Positions 31,821-40,129 of a stretch of DNA of 40,129 nt are shown here, piece after piece. Source of the stretch: Triparma columacea (Eukaryota > Sar > Bolidophyceae > Parmales > Triparmaceae); the NCBI GenBank assembly GCA_030267965.1, contig BRYA01000630.1:39946-80074 (forward strand), read 5' to 3'. Numbering within the stretch: position 1 is the first letter of the stretch; every line of letters begins with the position of its first letter. The notes beneath the pieces are model-generated. The model was not told the DNA's origin, ran no database searches, and saw nothing but the letters and a program-made list of their open reading frames with translations. The position numbers and the translations under genes are program-made.

Positions 31821-33077
31821 TCAGAACAAATATTGTATTGCTATCTCCCATATCTCAGCGAGGCCGCACCCAAGCAAATAACCGTAAGTACCCACACCCA
31901 CTGCTAGTTTTTGAAGTCCTCTATCTCCCCACCCGCTAGCCATAGCCACTGCTGTGCCTGTCCCACCCACCAAAGCGTTTGAAGCTGTGAGCACCTGGAG
32001 TTGTTGTTCCCTTGTCTGCAAAAACTTTCCCCTCGTTAAGAGGGCTCTGGTGAGCAGGAAGTTTATCCCCAGCGTACTGGCGACCCTAATGAGCGGACCT
32101 GGGAACAAAATCATTGTTTTGATCGGCGTACCTAACCCAATCAAGAGGTAAAAACATAGACTGTGTGTGCGAATCGTGGAATTGTTGTGTTGAAGGGGTT
32201 AGAATTATAGCATCAAGGTATTTGGACGTTTTCACTAGTTCTCACTTCAGTGCGTTCTTTGTCCACCGGGGAGCGGCAATTGGGATAAGGGGAGGAAAGG
32301 CGCAGAGGGGAATGAGGCTGAGGGTTGTCGAGAGGATGGGATTGAGGGTAGGAAAGAGAGATGGAATGAAGTGGCTAGCTCTAAGGAGGAGGAAGACGAG
32401 GGGCAGGAGGAGGAATGTTTGAGCTATGAGCGGGGGAGACGATTCTGGAGCTTGGATGAGCGGGTTAGTTGTGTGAGGCTTTAGCTTTATGGAGCGCGTC
32501 GTATTGGGAAAAAGCTTAGGAGCGCAGCTCATCACTGACCTTCAGTGGCAGACTCAACGCTCTTCATTTTTTGCGTGCCTAACATCTGAAGTCCTGCCAA
32601 GTACGTGCCCATAACAAAGCAGTCCACACCACCAACTGCACTCATAACTTCTTGTGGGATCCCTCTTCTCTTACATAGGATGACGAAGTTTACAGTCCCC
32701 CCCACGTAGGACGCAAGTAGAGGCGCTGACAGGGGTGTCGGAGAAAAAAGGTGCGGAATGGTGGTTGAGATGACCGAGATAGCTGTGCAGAGTGCAGTAA
32801 TCTTCAGCACTCTCCGACGTTCTCCCTTTGGCACTTTTCGAGAACATTCCGCGCGCCCCTTCCTCCCCTCAAACTCTTCCGGCAAACACCCTAGCACTAC
32901 CGAAGTCTTGAGAATTGGACCAAACGCCAAGCTATTACACATTGCAGCTGAAGCTGGCGACAATGGGGGGAGGATTGATGGCAAACAAAGCGGTAGAAGC
33001 GGTGATACCGTCAATATTGAAGATTCAACCGAATAAAATCTCAAGATTCCTACGGCAAGTAAAAACAGTGCCCGCAT
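31821..33077 (-). CDS. DUF819-family multi-pass membrane protein
   Basis: Model: complement(join(31821..32160,32246..32450,32540..33077)), 360 residues, phases consistent. The family match rests on two segments. One is SAPLLASYVGGTVNFVILCK followed by VDCFVMGTYLAGLQML. The other, near the C-terminus, is QQLQVLTASNALVGGTGTAV, then GVGTYGYLLGCGLAEIW, the typical SNAxVGGPxTA...GxxxGYxxxT pattern of DUF819. Between them lie several hydrophobic helices (FLLLPLVFLLLR; FYLLIGLGTPIKT). DUF819 proteins are found in bacteria and in plastids of plants and algae; their transport activity is not established. The first exon begins with a hydrophobic stretch that could be targeting sequence. Its first ~60 residues match the family poorly, so the 5' end may be mis-modelled. 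Confidence 0.7.
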
Positions 33078-33293
33078 TGGGGTATAAATCCTATAAATCC
33101 TCTCTATCAGAGGGGATACATTTATTAGTTGCCCATTCTTGCCCCCACACCTCGCCCTGCCGCTAAATCAACTCTTTTTTCGTAGCAGCAAATAACGCCA
33201 CATATTTACGTTGTCATTTTAACGCTCTACACACCAGAATAACTACTTCCTTGCGACTTCTATTTCGCCAGCTCTTCACTTTCGTCGACAAGC

Positions 33294-33954
33294 ATGCTCA
33301 AGCTGCTTCTCCTATTGTTATTCCCCGCCGCAACACACACACTCTCTGCTAGTGTAGTCCCTCAGCTGAATCCCTCCGTCACTTGGAGCCTCAGGATGGA
33401 CTTTGCCCCCTCTGCACTGCGGACAGAGCAAGGCAGGTTGAGTCCCATCACCTCTCGAAAGTTTGACGTACGGTTCGAGCCTCTCGACGGGTATGAGCCA
33501 CCACAAGGAAAGATTTCCGGAGAGGGAATCACAGGGTCCTACCTTTTAAGCGAGGTTCGTACATGTTATAATTCACACTTCAACCTTTACCACTCACACC
33601 CCCACTTGCCAACCCCAGGACCCAGAAGACAGAAAGGATGGATTGTGGGTGTGGGGCCTCTTCAAAGACCCCTTATACCCATTCTGTCTTGTCAAGCTAG
33701 ACATCGAAGCACTCCCTCTCCCTGGTTCCGACGAAGACTCCCTCCCCCCATTCACCTTCTTCTCGAAGGTCCCCCACTCGATGGAAAAAAACGAGGCGAA
33801 AATTCGGGAGGTCAAACTGAGCCCTTCCCCTCTCTGCGTGAGGGTAGCAGAGTCATTCAATGCGGACCCGGTGGGACTCGCCAAGGTGGAGATTCAGGAG
33901 GAGAAGGAAATTGGAAAGATCACGTTTTTCCAGCCGAGATCTACAGAAGCGTAG
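33294..33954 (+). CDS. Small conserved-looking, probably plastid-targeted protein
   Basis: Model: join(33294..33554,33619..33954), 198 residues; GAG|GTTCGT donor and CCCCAG|GAC acceptor join in phase 0. It begins with a strong signal peptide (MLKLLLLLLFPAATHTLSAS), as expected for ER or complex-plastid entry, though the usual aromatic residue after cleavage is not obvious. The mature part is compact and beta-rich: GKISGEGITGSYLLSEDPED, KDGLWVWGLFKDPLYPFCLV, DSLPPFTFFSKVPH. The WxWGLFKxPLYPF segment looks like a conserved core, and I have an impression of similar algal/plant plastid proteins but cannot name one. It is divergent from the DUF819 gene, 216 bp away. Confidence 0.65.
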
Positions 33955-34044
33955 TAAAATCAAAGCATAGGTCGTAAAGCAGCAAAATTCTACGAGATTT
34001 CTGACTTTTGTAATCAAACTTCGAGCCTATTTTTTCCACCCTCC

Positions 34045-35700
34045 TCACACCCATTCTCTAGCGTGCTTGCAGGCCTGCAGGAAGTCCCACTCGCGGCTTC
34101 CCTCCTCAGGTTTATGGTCGTACTCGAACCTTGTCGTTTGTGGCAGGCTCATGAGGATGCTCTCGATCCTCCCCCCCGTCTTGAGTCCGAAGATGGTTCC
34201 CCTATCGTAGACGAGGTTGAACTCAACGTAGCGCCCGCGGCGGATCTGCGAAGCGACAAGCGAAAGGGGTCGCAAAAGTGTCAGTTTTTTCCCGATCTGC
34301 ATTGACGTTGAGCGCGCGTTGTACTCGCTCGCCTCCCGCCTCCCGCCTCACCTGCTGCCAGACTTTCTCCTGCTCCGTGAACTCATCGTTCTTGTGGCGC
34401 TCGATTATGGGACCGTAGGCGTCGACGACGCTATTGAGGGCCTCGGTAGAGAAGGCGAAGATTTTATCGGGATCGCGGTCGTTCAGGTCGTCGAAGAAGA
34501 TGCCTCCGAGTCCCCTGGTCTCATTACGGTGTGAGATGACAAAGTACCTGTCGGCCCAGGCCTTGAACTCGGGGTAGAAGTTCTCATCGTGATTGTCGCA
34601 GACGCGCTTGTAGGTTCCATGGAAGTGCTTCATGTCCTCCTCGTCGATGTAGCAAGGCGTGATGTCGGTTCCTCCTCCGAACCACCAGACTCCTCCGTCG
34701 GTCTCAAAGTAACGGTAGTTGAAGTGCATAGTTGGGCAGTGAGGGTTGCGGGGGTGCATCACAGAGGATAGACCACAGGCGAAGAAGGGGACGCGCTGCA
34801 GCGATAAAAGCGAGCCAGGAGAGGGTTGAGTTATTGGATGACGAGCGAAACGAGTAAAGAAGGTTCATAGCCACCCTCAATGTCGTCGCTGGGCATCTCA
34901 TTTCCACGGATTCTCACCTCCCCAGGGGCCATCCCCTTCGCGCGGTCGACGCCTCTCTCTGTCGCGGCCTGAAGGGCCTCCTGTGGCATGCTCCCATAGA
35001 CGACGCTCAAGTTAACGCCAGCCTTTTCAAAAACCTTTCCATTCGCTAGGACCCTACTCATCCCTCCGCCCCCGTTCGCCCTCGTCCAACAATCCTCCTG
35101 GAACGTAGCCTCTCCGTCAATCTCGGCAATCTGAGCGGTTATTTTCTTCTGGGCCTCCCTGCACATTTTTTCGAACTTTGCCCGCATGGGGTAGTTTCCA
35201 TCGGGGCCATCACCTTCGCGGACGAGAGAATCAGGGATGACACTAACAGGCTGGGTTTGCGAAGGGGGGCGAGAAGGCGAGACGTTGAGCTTTGACTTGA
35301 AGTCCAACCCACAACGCGAGGTCAAGTGATTGGTGAAATTCATTGGGTTGACCGCCAATCCGGTTTTTAACCCCCCCACCCGCATTGATATTTGAATGAC
35401 GATAGAAAAAAGGGTAGAATTCCCAAATAGCTTCCCATTCAAGCTTTTTTCCTGACACAGTCGACGACGTCGCTCAGGTTGCACTGTTGGATTCTCCTCA
35501 GGCTGTAGTCGCTTAATGTCACTTACCTTATGTGAGTCCCATCCAATAGTAGTAGGATTCTTATCAGCAGTCTTTTCTGGTGTAGCCATCGCTAGAGCTG
35601 AAAATTTGGGTCGAAGGGCGAGGGAAGGATCTGCTCGTGAGAAGGAAAACGCCTCTGTTGAGGCTGCGGCGAAGAGTGTGAGCACGGTGGAGAACTTCAT
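34045..35700 (-). CDS. CPOX: Coproporphyrinogen III oxidase (oxygen-dependent), plastid-targeted
   Basis: Model: complement(join(34045..34245,34352..34795,34852..35250,35527..35700)), about 405 residues. The 34852 boundary is uncertain; a phase-0 donor with GTTTCG is the best fit. It converts coproporphyrinogen III to protoporphyrinogen IX in haem and chlorophyll synthesis. Signature segments are present: [60 protein letters not shown] and [20 protein letters not shown]. The N-terminus [20 protein letters not shown] is a signal peptide followed by the A-F motif and a Ser/Arg-rich transit region, the hallmark of import into a four-membrane red-lineage plastid. The first coding intron (35251..35526) is 276 bp and free of in-frame stops (see findings). 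Confidence 0.92.
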
Positions 35701-35983
35701 TTTCAGTTGTTGTTTTGTTGGGTAAGTTTAGTGGGCGTGCGTGAAAGTAAGAGTCTGTGGAGGTTGGGAGAAGTTTGGGTTCTGTGTGTTTTGAGAACGC
35801 TCACGTCGTCACAAATTTCTAAGAAATCTGCTGCGCGGTCTCTATCATAATTACGTTGTTATAAAATTTAAACGACAACAGCCCGAAAACAGCCAAACCC
35901 CACTTGGAACAATTCCATCAAGCAGGCGAATGACCCTCAAAATTGTTTTGAGTTGTTCTGCTACAACTAAGCATATTTTCGCC

Positions 35984-37611
35984 ATGCGTTCAGCTACACT
36001 CGTTCGAAGACTGGCCTTAACATCCACCAGGCGCTTTCATCCCGCCACTACTAGCACGTACATTGTGCATTACAACCCCCCAACCGATGGCCCGCGTCCG
36101 TCAATGCCAATTCGAGCCTTTTCTACCAATTTAAAGGATAATAAGGATGATCAGGGCAAAGAGGATGACAAAAGCACACACAACGAAGAGGATTTATTGG
36201 GGGAGGACGCAGTCTCGGAGGATAAGGTGGGTAGTCTTGAGGGTGAGAAGGAGAAGGGTGCAAAGGAGGAGGGTGCAGAGGAGAAGGGTGCGTCATCCTC
36301 CACTTCGTTCGACGCCTCTTCGTTCATACCGTCTGGTTACGAAGTTAGACAGTCGCTCCTAGCTTTCAGCGATGGGGTCAAGGAGACCTGGCATGAGCTC
36401 ATCAACCCTGACAGGTCCTCTAACTTCAAGAAGCGCATCGCCGAGCCCATGAGCAAGGGTGAGAGCGACGCGCGGAAGGACGAGCACGGGGAATACGCAG
36501 GCCCCAGCGAGCTCATGATGGTCAAGGGGGAGAAGGACGCTTGGGAGAGGATGAGGGCAAGGATGGCCTCGGCTCCCATCATCGAGGACGTCCTTAAGGC
36601 GGCGGGGAAGGTCTACTCGTCGGAGGGGGTCAAAAAGACGAGGGAGAAGTTGGGGGACATCAGCGAGGACGCTAGGGAGGCTTGGGAGACGAGTCAGAAC
36701 CCCTGGGTTTATAGGATAAGTAGCATCATCGACACATTCAGCGCCGAGGACGAGTTCGCGGTTGCCGTGAGGGAGCTCCGCCGCCTGGATCCCAACTTTG
36801 ACATGGAGGACTGGCGCTACAACCTCGGGGAGGCCTTCCTAATTCCTTTCATCCGGGACTACATGAGGTCCGATTTGAAGGCCCTTAAGCCTTGGATACA
36901 CGGCGAGGGTATGAAGAGAAAGATAGAGGGGGAAATTAGGACAAGGAAGCAGGAGGGAGTGAGGTGAGTGGAGGATCGTGGCGACGACACTAATGGAATG
37001 CAATCCTCGAGAACACTACAATAATTCTAACCCATGTCGGTCACCCGCCGGTCACCCGCCGCAGATTCGACGAAAATGTCACCAGCACAGAGCCTGAGCA
37101 CTTGGAGGTGATTGCTGCCCAGGTGCGTATCGTTTTGGGCAGGCTCCACCCCCCCCTCGGCACCTTTCTCTCTTTACGATGATGAACGCAGATTTTACCG
37201 TCCTACCCGACTAATGTTTTGTCACGCCTTTCGGGCCAATGAGGAACAAATATATCTGTTGCCTTCCTACTGAGTAAAGAAGAAGTGCTTTTGCGTGGCA
37301 GTGATTTCCTCGACTACCGAGACAAGATTGATTGCTCACCCTAACCTCTTCCTCCCCCCCCCCCCCAGCTCGACCCCAACGAACGTGGATCCCCAATTAT
37401 TCTCGTTCAATTCGTGCTCCAGCAGATCAACTGCATATACTCTCTCAAGTCCTCCGACGAGGATGGAGAGAAGATCATGCAGGGGTCCCCTGACGAAATT
37501 AGACAGAACGTTTACCTCATGGGATTCCAGAGGATATTCGACGAGGAGACGGGAGAGCTCATCTGGAAGGTTGTCGACCTGCAGCTCCACATGGGAGAGC
37601 AGTACATCTAA
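35984..37611 (+). CDS. TIM44: Mitochondrial import inner membrane translocase subunit TIM44
   Basis: Model: join(35984..36963,37065..37122,37369..37611), 426 residues with consistent phases. I choose the ATG at 35984, since MRSATLVRRLALTSTRRFHP is a typical mitochondrial presequence; an in-frame ATG at 35930 would only add a non-targeting stretch. A charged low-complexity region with GAKEEGAEEKGA repeats follows. The TIM44-like C-terminal domain covers ~250-426: QNPWVYRISSIIDTFSAEDE, RLDPNFDMEDWRYNLGEAFL, IPFIRDYMRSDLKALKPWIH, then PIILVQFVLQQINCIYS and WKVVDLQLHMGEQYI. TIM44 tethers mtHsp70 to the TIM23 channel on the matrix side. All expected blocks are present, so the gene appears intact. 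Confidence 0.92.
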
Positions 37612-37707
37612 TAAAGAAAAGCACTGCGCTTGATTTTTTTTTGCATTCCAAACACTTCGTAACTTTGTTAAGTAGAACCTCGAATACCCTCCCTCCAACA
37701 TCTACCT

Positions 37708-38268
37708 TCACGAGCTCTTCTCAGCCGGCCACTCCGGGTACGGCAAGCCACTCTGTCCCGCGCTGAGCTCCGGCAGCCCCCTCCTGGCGCGCTGTACGTT
37801 CACCACCTTCCTCATTCTCTCCTTCTCCTCGGGGTACTTGTGACCGAGGTACATCCCGGTGAGACCGAAACCGACGTGTAGCCAAGGCTCTGAAGTGGGG
37901 AGCAGGGTGGGAGGAAGGGCGTGGGTAGGTTAGTTGGGGAAGAAGGGAAGAAGTGAAGAAGGGAAGAAGTGAAGAGGGTTTGGGATGGATGTCCCGATAT
38001 AACACCAATTTTCCCCTCAAATATGTCCGTTGAGTGCACATACATGAATTGAGAGGGATCAAATGGTATATATCAACACAAATTTAGCTAAATAATGTGA
38101 TAAAACTAGAAAACAGTTGCAAAAATGACCTAAAGTTGGGGCGGGTCGTTGCCAGATTTGTCCCCTGATTTTAACATAAATCTAACATCACTCACGTCTA
38201 AGAGCGGGTAACTTTCTCACGGCGTTGCTATAAAACTGTAACGACACACCGATGGTACCCCCAATCAT
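37708..38268 (-). CDS. Small mitochondrial-type membrane protein, possible plant-like complex I accessory subunit
   Basis: Model: complement(join(37708..37889,38196..38268)), 84 residues (90 if the ATG at 38286 is used). A donor AGA C|GTGAGTG and acceptor CTTCAG|AG join in phase to read FYSNAVRKLPALRQPWLHVG. The N-terminus is a short hydrophobic segment (MIGGTIGVSLQFYSNAV), followed by FGLTGMYLGHKYPEEKERM and a charged tail ending WPAEKSS. The pattern YSNAxRKLPxxRxPWxHV is one I associate from memory with a small plant mitochondrial complex I accessory protein. That assignment is tentative. The 306-bp intron holds a GGGAAGAAGTGAAGAA tandem. The start could also lie in an upstream exon, since TTTCAG directly precedes the region. 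Confidence 0.55.
37926..37978. repeat. Intronic purine-rich tandem repeat
   Basis: Two to three copies of a 16-bp GGGAAGAAGTGAAGAA unit lie in the intron of the small mitochondrial-type gene. Confidence 0.75.
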
Positions 38269-38438
38269 GGCTGAAAGAAATGTCATCCTGGCCAGAAATA
38301 TGCAAAACTGGGGGCGGTAGAAGGAGACATTAGACCAAAACCAAAACGTCACCGTTGATCTTAAATAAAATGCCCCTTCATAACACATAAATATACATCG
38401 TCCAGAATAGAAAAAAATCAAATCGGAAAGGTTTTTCT

Positions 38439-39388
38439 TCACGCTTCCTTCTTCTTCGCTCTCTCTTCCTCTTTGTCTTCCTCCTCCTCCTCCCCCCCCT
38501 CCACCCCCTCTGCCCACCCAACCATCGCCTTGTAGACATCCATGCAGTACACTCTATCCTCCTTAAGCTTTCCATCGTCCATAATCCTCATCCCCACCTC
38601 GAAGCTGTAGGTCGCATCCTCTGGTGGCTCCCAAACCCTCTCCCCGTTGACCTTCAACCAATCCCATATCTCAGGGCAAGCGCTCAAGCAGCAGGCGTCG
38701 ACAATGTTTCCTGCTCCGTTGTTGAACGTCTTCGCTCCGTTCCTGCACCTGTCGTCCTCCACCAGAACCTTGAAAACTTTCCCAAAACTTTTAATCACGG
38801 ACTTGTACAACGCAGTCTCTTGGTGCTCGTCAGTGCAGTTCCTGTCCGTGGAATCTAGAGAGAGAAGCAAGGACACCACCTCCGCGAAGCCCATGCTCGC
38901 TGCGATCATCAAACCTGTGGCACCCTAAGTAAGGGGGAGGGATTTTTGGGGTAGGGTGAAAGGAGGTTAGCTGGTCAGCATTGCCCATGAATCTCCGGGA
39001 ATCAAGTCTTCTTGACAATCTTCCGGGCGGTCATCAACGTTCTCGCCTCCTCCTCCTGCCCCCTTTCCCCCCACCCCCCCCTCCTCACCTCCTTGTCCTT
39101 CACATTAACATCCACCCCCTGCTTGATAAGCATCCCGACGACCTCCACCATCCCGTTCTCGCAGGCCGTCCCGAGAGCCGTCCTCCCCCCCATCTTCACC
39201 GCCCCTATACCCTCTTCATCCCGCATGATTTCAGAGGACACATCGTATGAAGGACTATGCACCTTCATTAAGGACAGGGCTGCACCGAAATTATCGGCAG
39301 GAAGAGAAGAGGGGTAGAGTGCGTGATACAAGCGAGCCTGGAGAGTCAAGAACGCGGGGTCTGGCTTGGGGGAGAAAAACCAGGACAT
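38439..39388 (-). CDS. Ankyrin-repeat protein
   Basis: Model: complement(join(38439..38924,39089..39388)), 261 residues; GAG|GTGAGG and TTAG|GGT join in phase 0, ATG at 39388. Ankyrin repeats are seen as GRTALGTACENGMVEVVGML, IKQGVDVNVKDKE, then GATGLMIAASMGFAEVVSLL and ETALYKSVIKSFGKVFKVLV. The splice site falls exactly between two ankyrin units. The second half (NIVDACCLSACPEIWDWLKV onward) is a degenerate continuation, and the last 25 residues are a Glu/Lys tail. There is no signal peptide or TM. It is probably a cytosolic protein-protein interaction module; the partner is unknown. Confidence 0.8.
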
Positions 39389-39540
39389 GTTGTTTGAGGA
39401 AAAATGACCATTTCAAGGAAGGAGGAGGAGAAATTGAAATTGAATTAGCTTCTTGGAAATAACTTAGGAGTGGGCCCGGTCATATTGGTGAGATTGACGT
39501 AAGAAATACTCCACTCCTTTTTATTCATCTAATGTATTCT
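39389..39540. other. Upstream region of the ankyrin-repeat gene
   Basis: About 150 bp before the tandem repeat begins; it contains the likely promoter of the minus-strand ankyrin gene. No ORF or motif is identified. Confidence 0.4.
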
Positions 39541-40000
39541 TGGTCGTTATTTTGTCTCTTGAGATCGCTCGGTTTGCCATGTGTCTTGGACATGCCCTAC
39601 TAAGAGGTCAGCCGCTGTTGATGATCAATTCCTGAGCGTTGTGGTGAGCCTTTCATGTTTGATTTCCCCTCTTCCTATTCTTATTCCTATGTCGTTATTT
39701 TGTCTCTGAGATCGCCCGGCTTGCCATGTGTCTGGACATGCCCTACTAAGAGGACAGCCGCTGTTGATGATCAATTCCTGAGCGTTGTGGTGAGCCTTTC
39801 ATGTTTAATTTCCCCTCTTCCTATTCCTATTCCTATTCCTTTTCCTATGTCGTTATTTTGTCTCTGAGATCGCCCGACTTTCCATGTGTCTTGGACATGC
39901 CCTACTTTGGGACAGCCGCTGTTTATGATCAATTCCTGAGCGTTGTGGTGAGACTTTCATGTTTGATTTCTCCTCTTCCTATTCCTATTCCGATTCCGTT
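39541..40000 (+). repeat. Three-copy 148/158-bp tandem repeat with (ATTCCT)n tails
   Basis: Copies begin at TCGTTATTTTGTCTC at about 39544, 39692 and 39850, giving periods of 148 and 158 bp. Each copy contains GATCGC, then a CATGT...ACATG hairpin, ACAGCCGCTGTTGATGATC-like sequence, AATTCCTGAGCGTTGTGGTG, and ends in TCTTCCTATTCCTATT. The 10-bp period difference is mainly expansion of the terminal hexamer. No coding frame is conserved. Confidence 0.9.
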
Positions 40001-40129
40001 GGGGGCGGCCCCGTCTCCCTTCGTTTTCACCCATGTTGTGTTGATGGGTTTGTCAATGCGCGTGGCTTTGCTGGCAGATGGTTCTGCACGCCGAGCGCAG
40101 GGACTTGTGTCGATGGACGGTTGCAACGT
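40001..40129. other. Right-edge sequence, unassigned
   Basis: GC-rich sequence following the tandem repeat. Both strands are partly open but too short to call, and no family is recognised. It may be the beginning of a gene or of a larger repeat. Confidence 0.3.

Noticed and set aside
39600..39720. C/D-box snoRNA in the right-hand tandem repeat
   Set aside because: TGATGA and CTGA words exist, but the nearest CTGA is only ~8 bases away and the distal one is not kept in the first copy; no convincing terminal stem. Left as a speculation in findings.
39929..40126. Minus-strand 65-codon frame at the right edge
   Set aside because: It runs into the tandem repeat, its isoleucine/glycine run comes from the hexamer tail, and no family is recognised.
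1..40129. tRNA or rRNA genes
   Set aside because: I looked for tRNA B-box (GGTTCGAATCC-type) words and rRNA-like blocks and saw none that were convincing.

Overview
This looks like nuclear DNA of a photosynthetic protist. Nearly every gene is split by short GT-AG introns (mostly 55-380 bp, donors usually GTGAG). There are no operons. Gene families are eukaryotic: TIM44, cyclophilin, RING and C2H2 proteins, an IQ-motif protein and FEA1. Coproporphyrinogen oxidase starts with a signal peptide followed by an ASAFAP-like motif (TEA|FSF), the bipartite targeting signal of red-lineage secondary plastids. My best guess is a photosynthetic stramenopile, bolidophyte/Parmales- or diatom-like. That placement is inference, not a database result. 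Exon joins below were built by hand from splice motifs and checked for phase; start codons were checked for a true ATG.

Layout: 1-3014 (-) holds a surface protein with a beta-helix-like head and GCC2/GCC3-type cysteine repeats (running off the left edge) plus an upstream membrane-protein segment that is in frame with it. 3176-4345 (-) is a 2OG-Fe(II) oxygenase of prolyl-4-hydroxylase type. 4737-5972 (+) is an armadillo-like/RING protein. 6312-7646 (-) is a ten-finger C2H2 protein, divergent from a membrane-anchored cyclophilin at 7765-8709 (+). 8829-11819 (-) is a signal-peptide, SBBP-like repeat, single-TM surface protein. 12316-15011 (+) is a two-domain FEA1 iron-assimilation protein. 15798-17651 (+) is an intronless PLD-family protein with an FN3-like head. 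17779-18792 (-) is unrecognised. 19035-19366 (+) is a two-exon, 77-residue small protein. 19414-27068 (-) is a ~2,416-residue IQ-motif protein. 27177-27935 (+) is a single-TM protein.

27989-31713 (-) is a secreted protein whose centre is about 100 SPT-type 12-bp repeats. 31821-33077 (-) is a DUF819-like membrane protein. 33294-33954 (+) is a small probably plastid-targeted protein. 34045-35700 (-) is plastid coproporphyrinogen III oxidase. 35984-37611 (+) is mitochondrial TIM44. 37708-38268 (-) is a small protein like a plant complex I accessory subunit. 38439-39388 (-) is an ankyrin-repeat protein. 39540-40000 is a three-copy 148/158-bp tandem repeat with hexamer tails.

No gene-cluster logic links the neighbours. 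Recurring themes are cell-surface/wall proteins (1-1818, 8829-11819, 27989-31713, possibly with the hydroxylase at 3176-4345), organelle proteins, and iron/haem (FEA1, CPOX). The most unusual signal is a shared GACGAGCGAAGCGAGTC-like module in introns of several unrelated genes, suggestive of introner-like elements.
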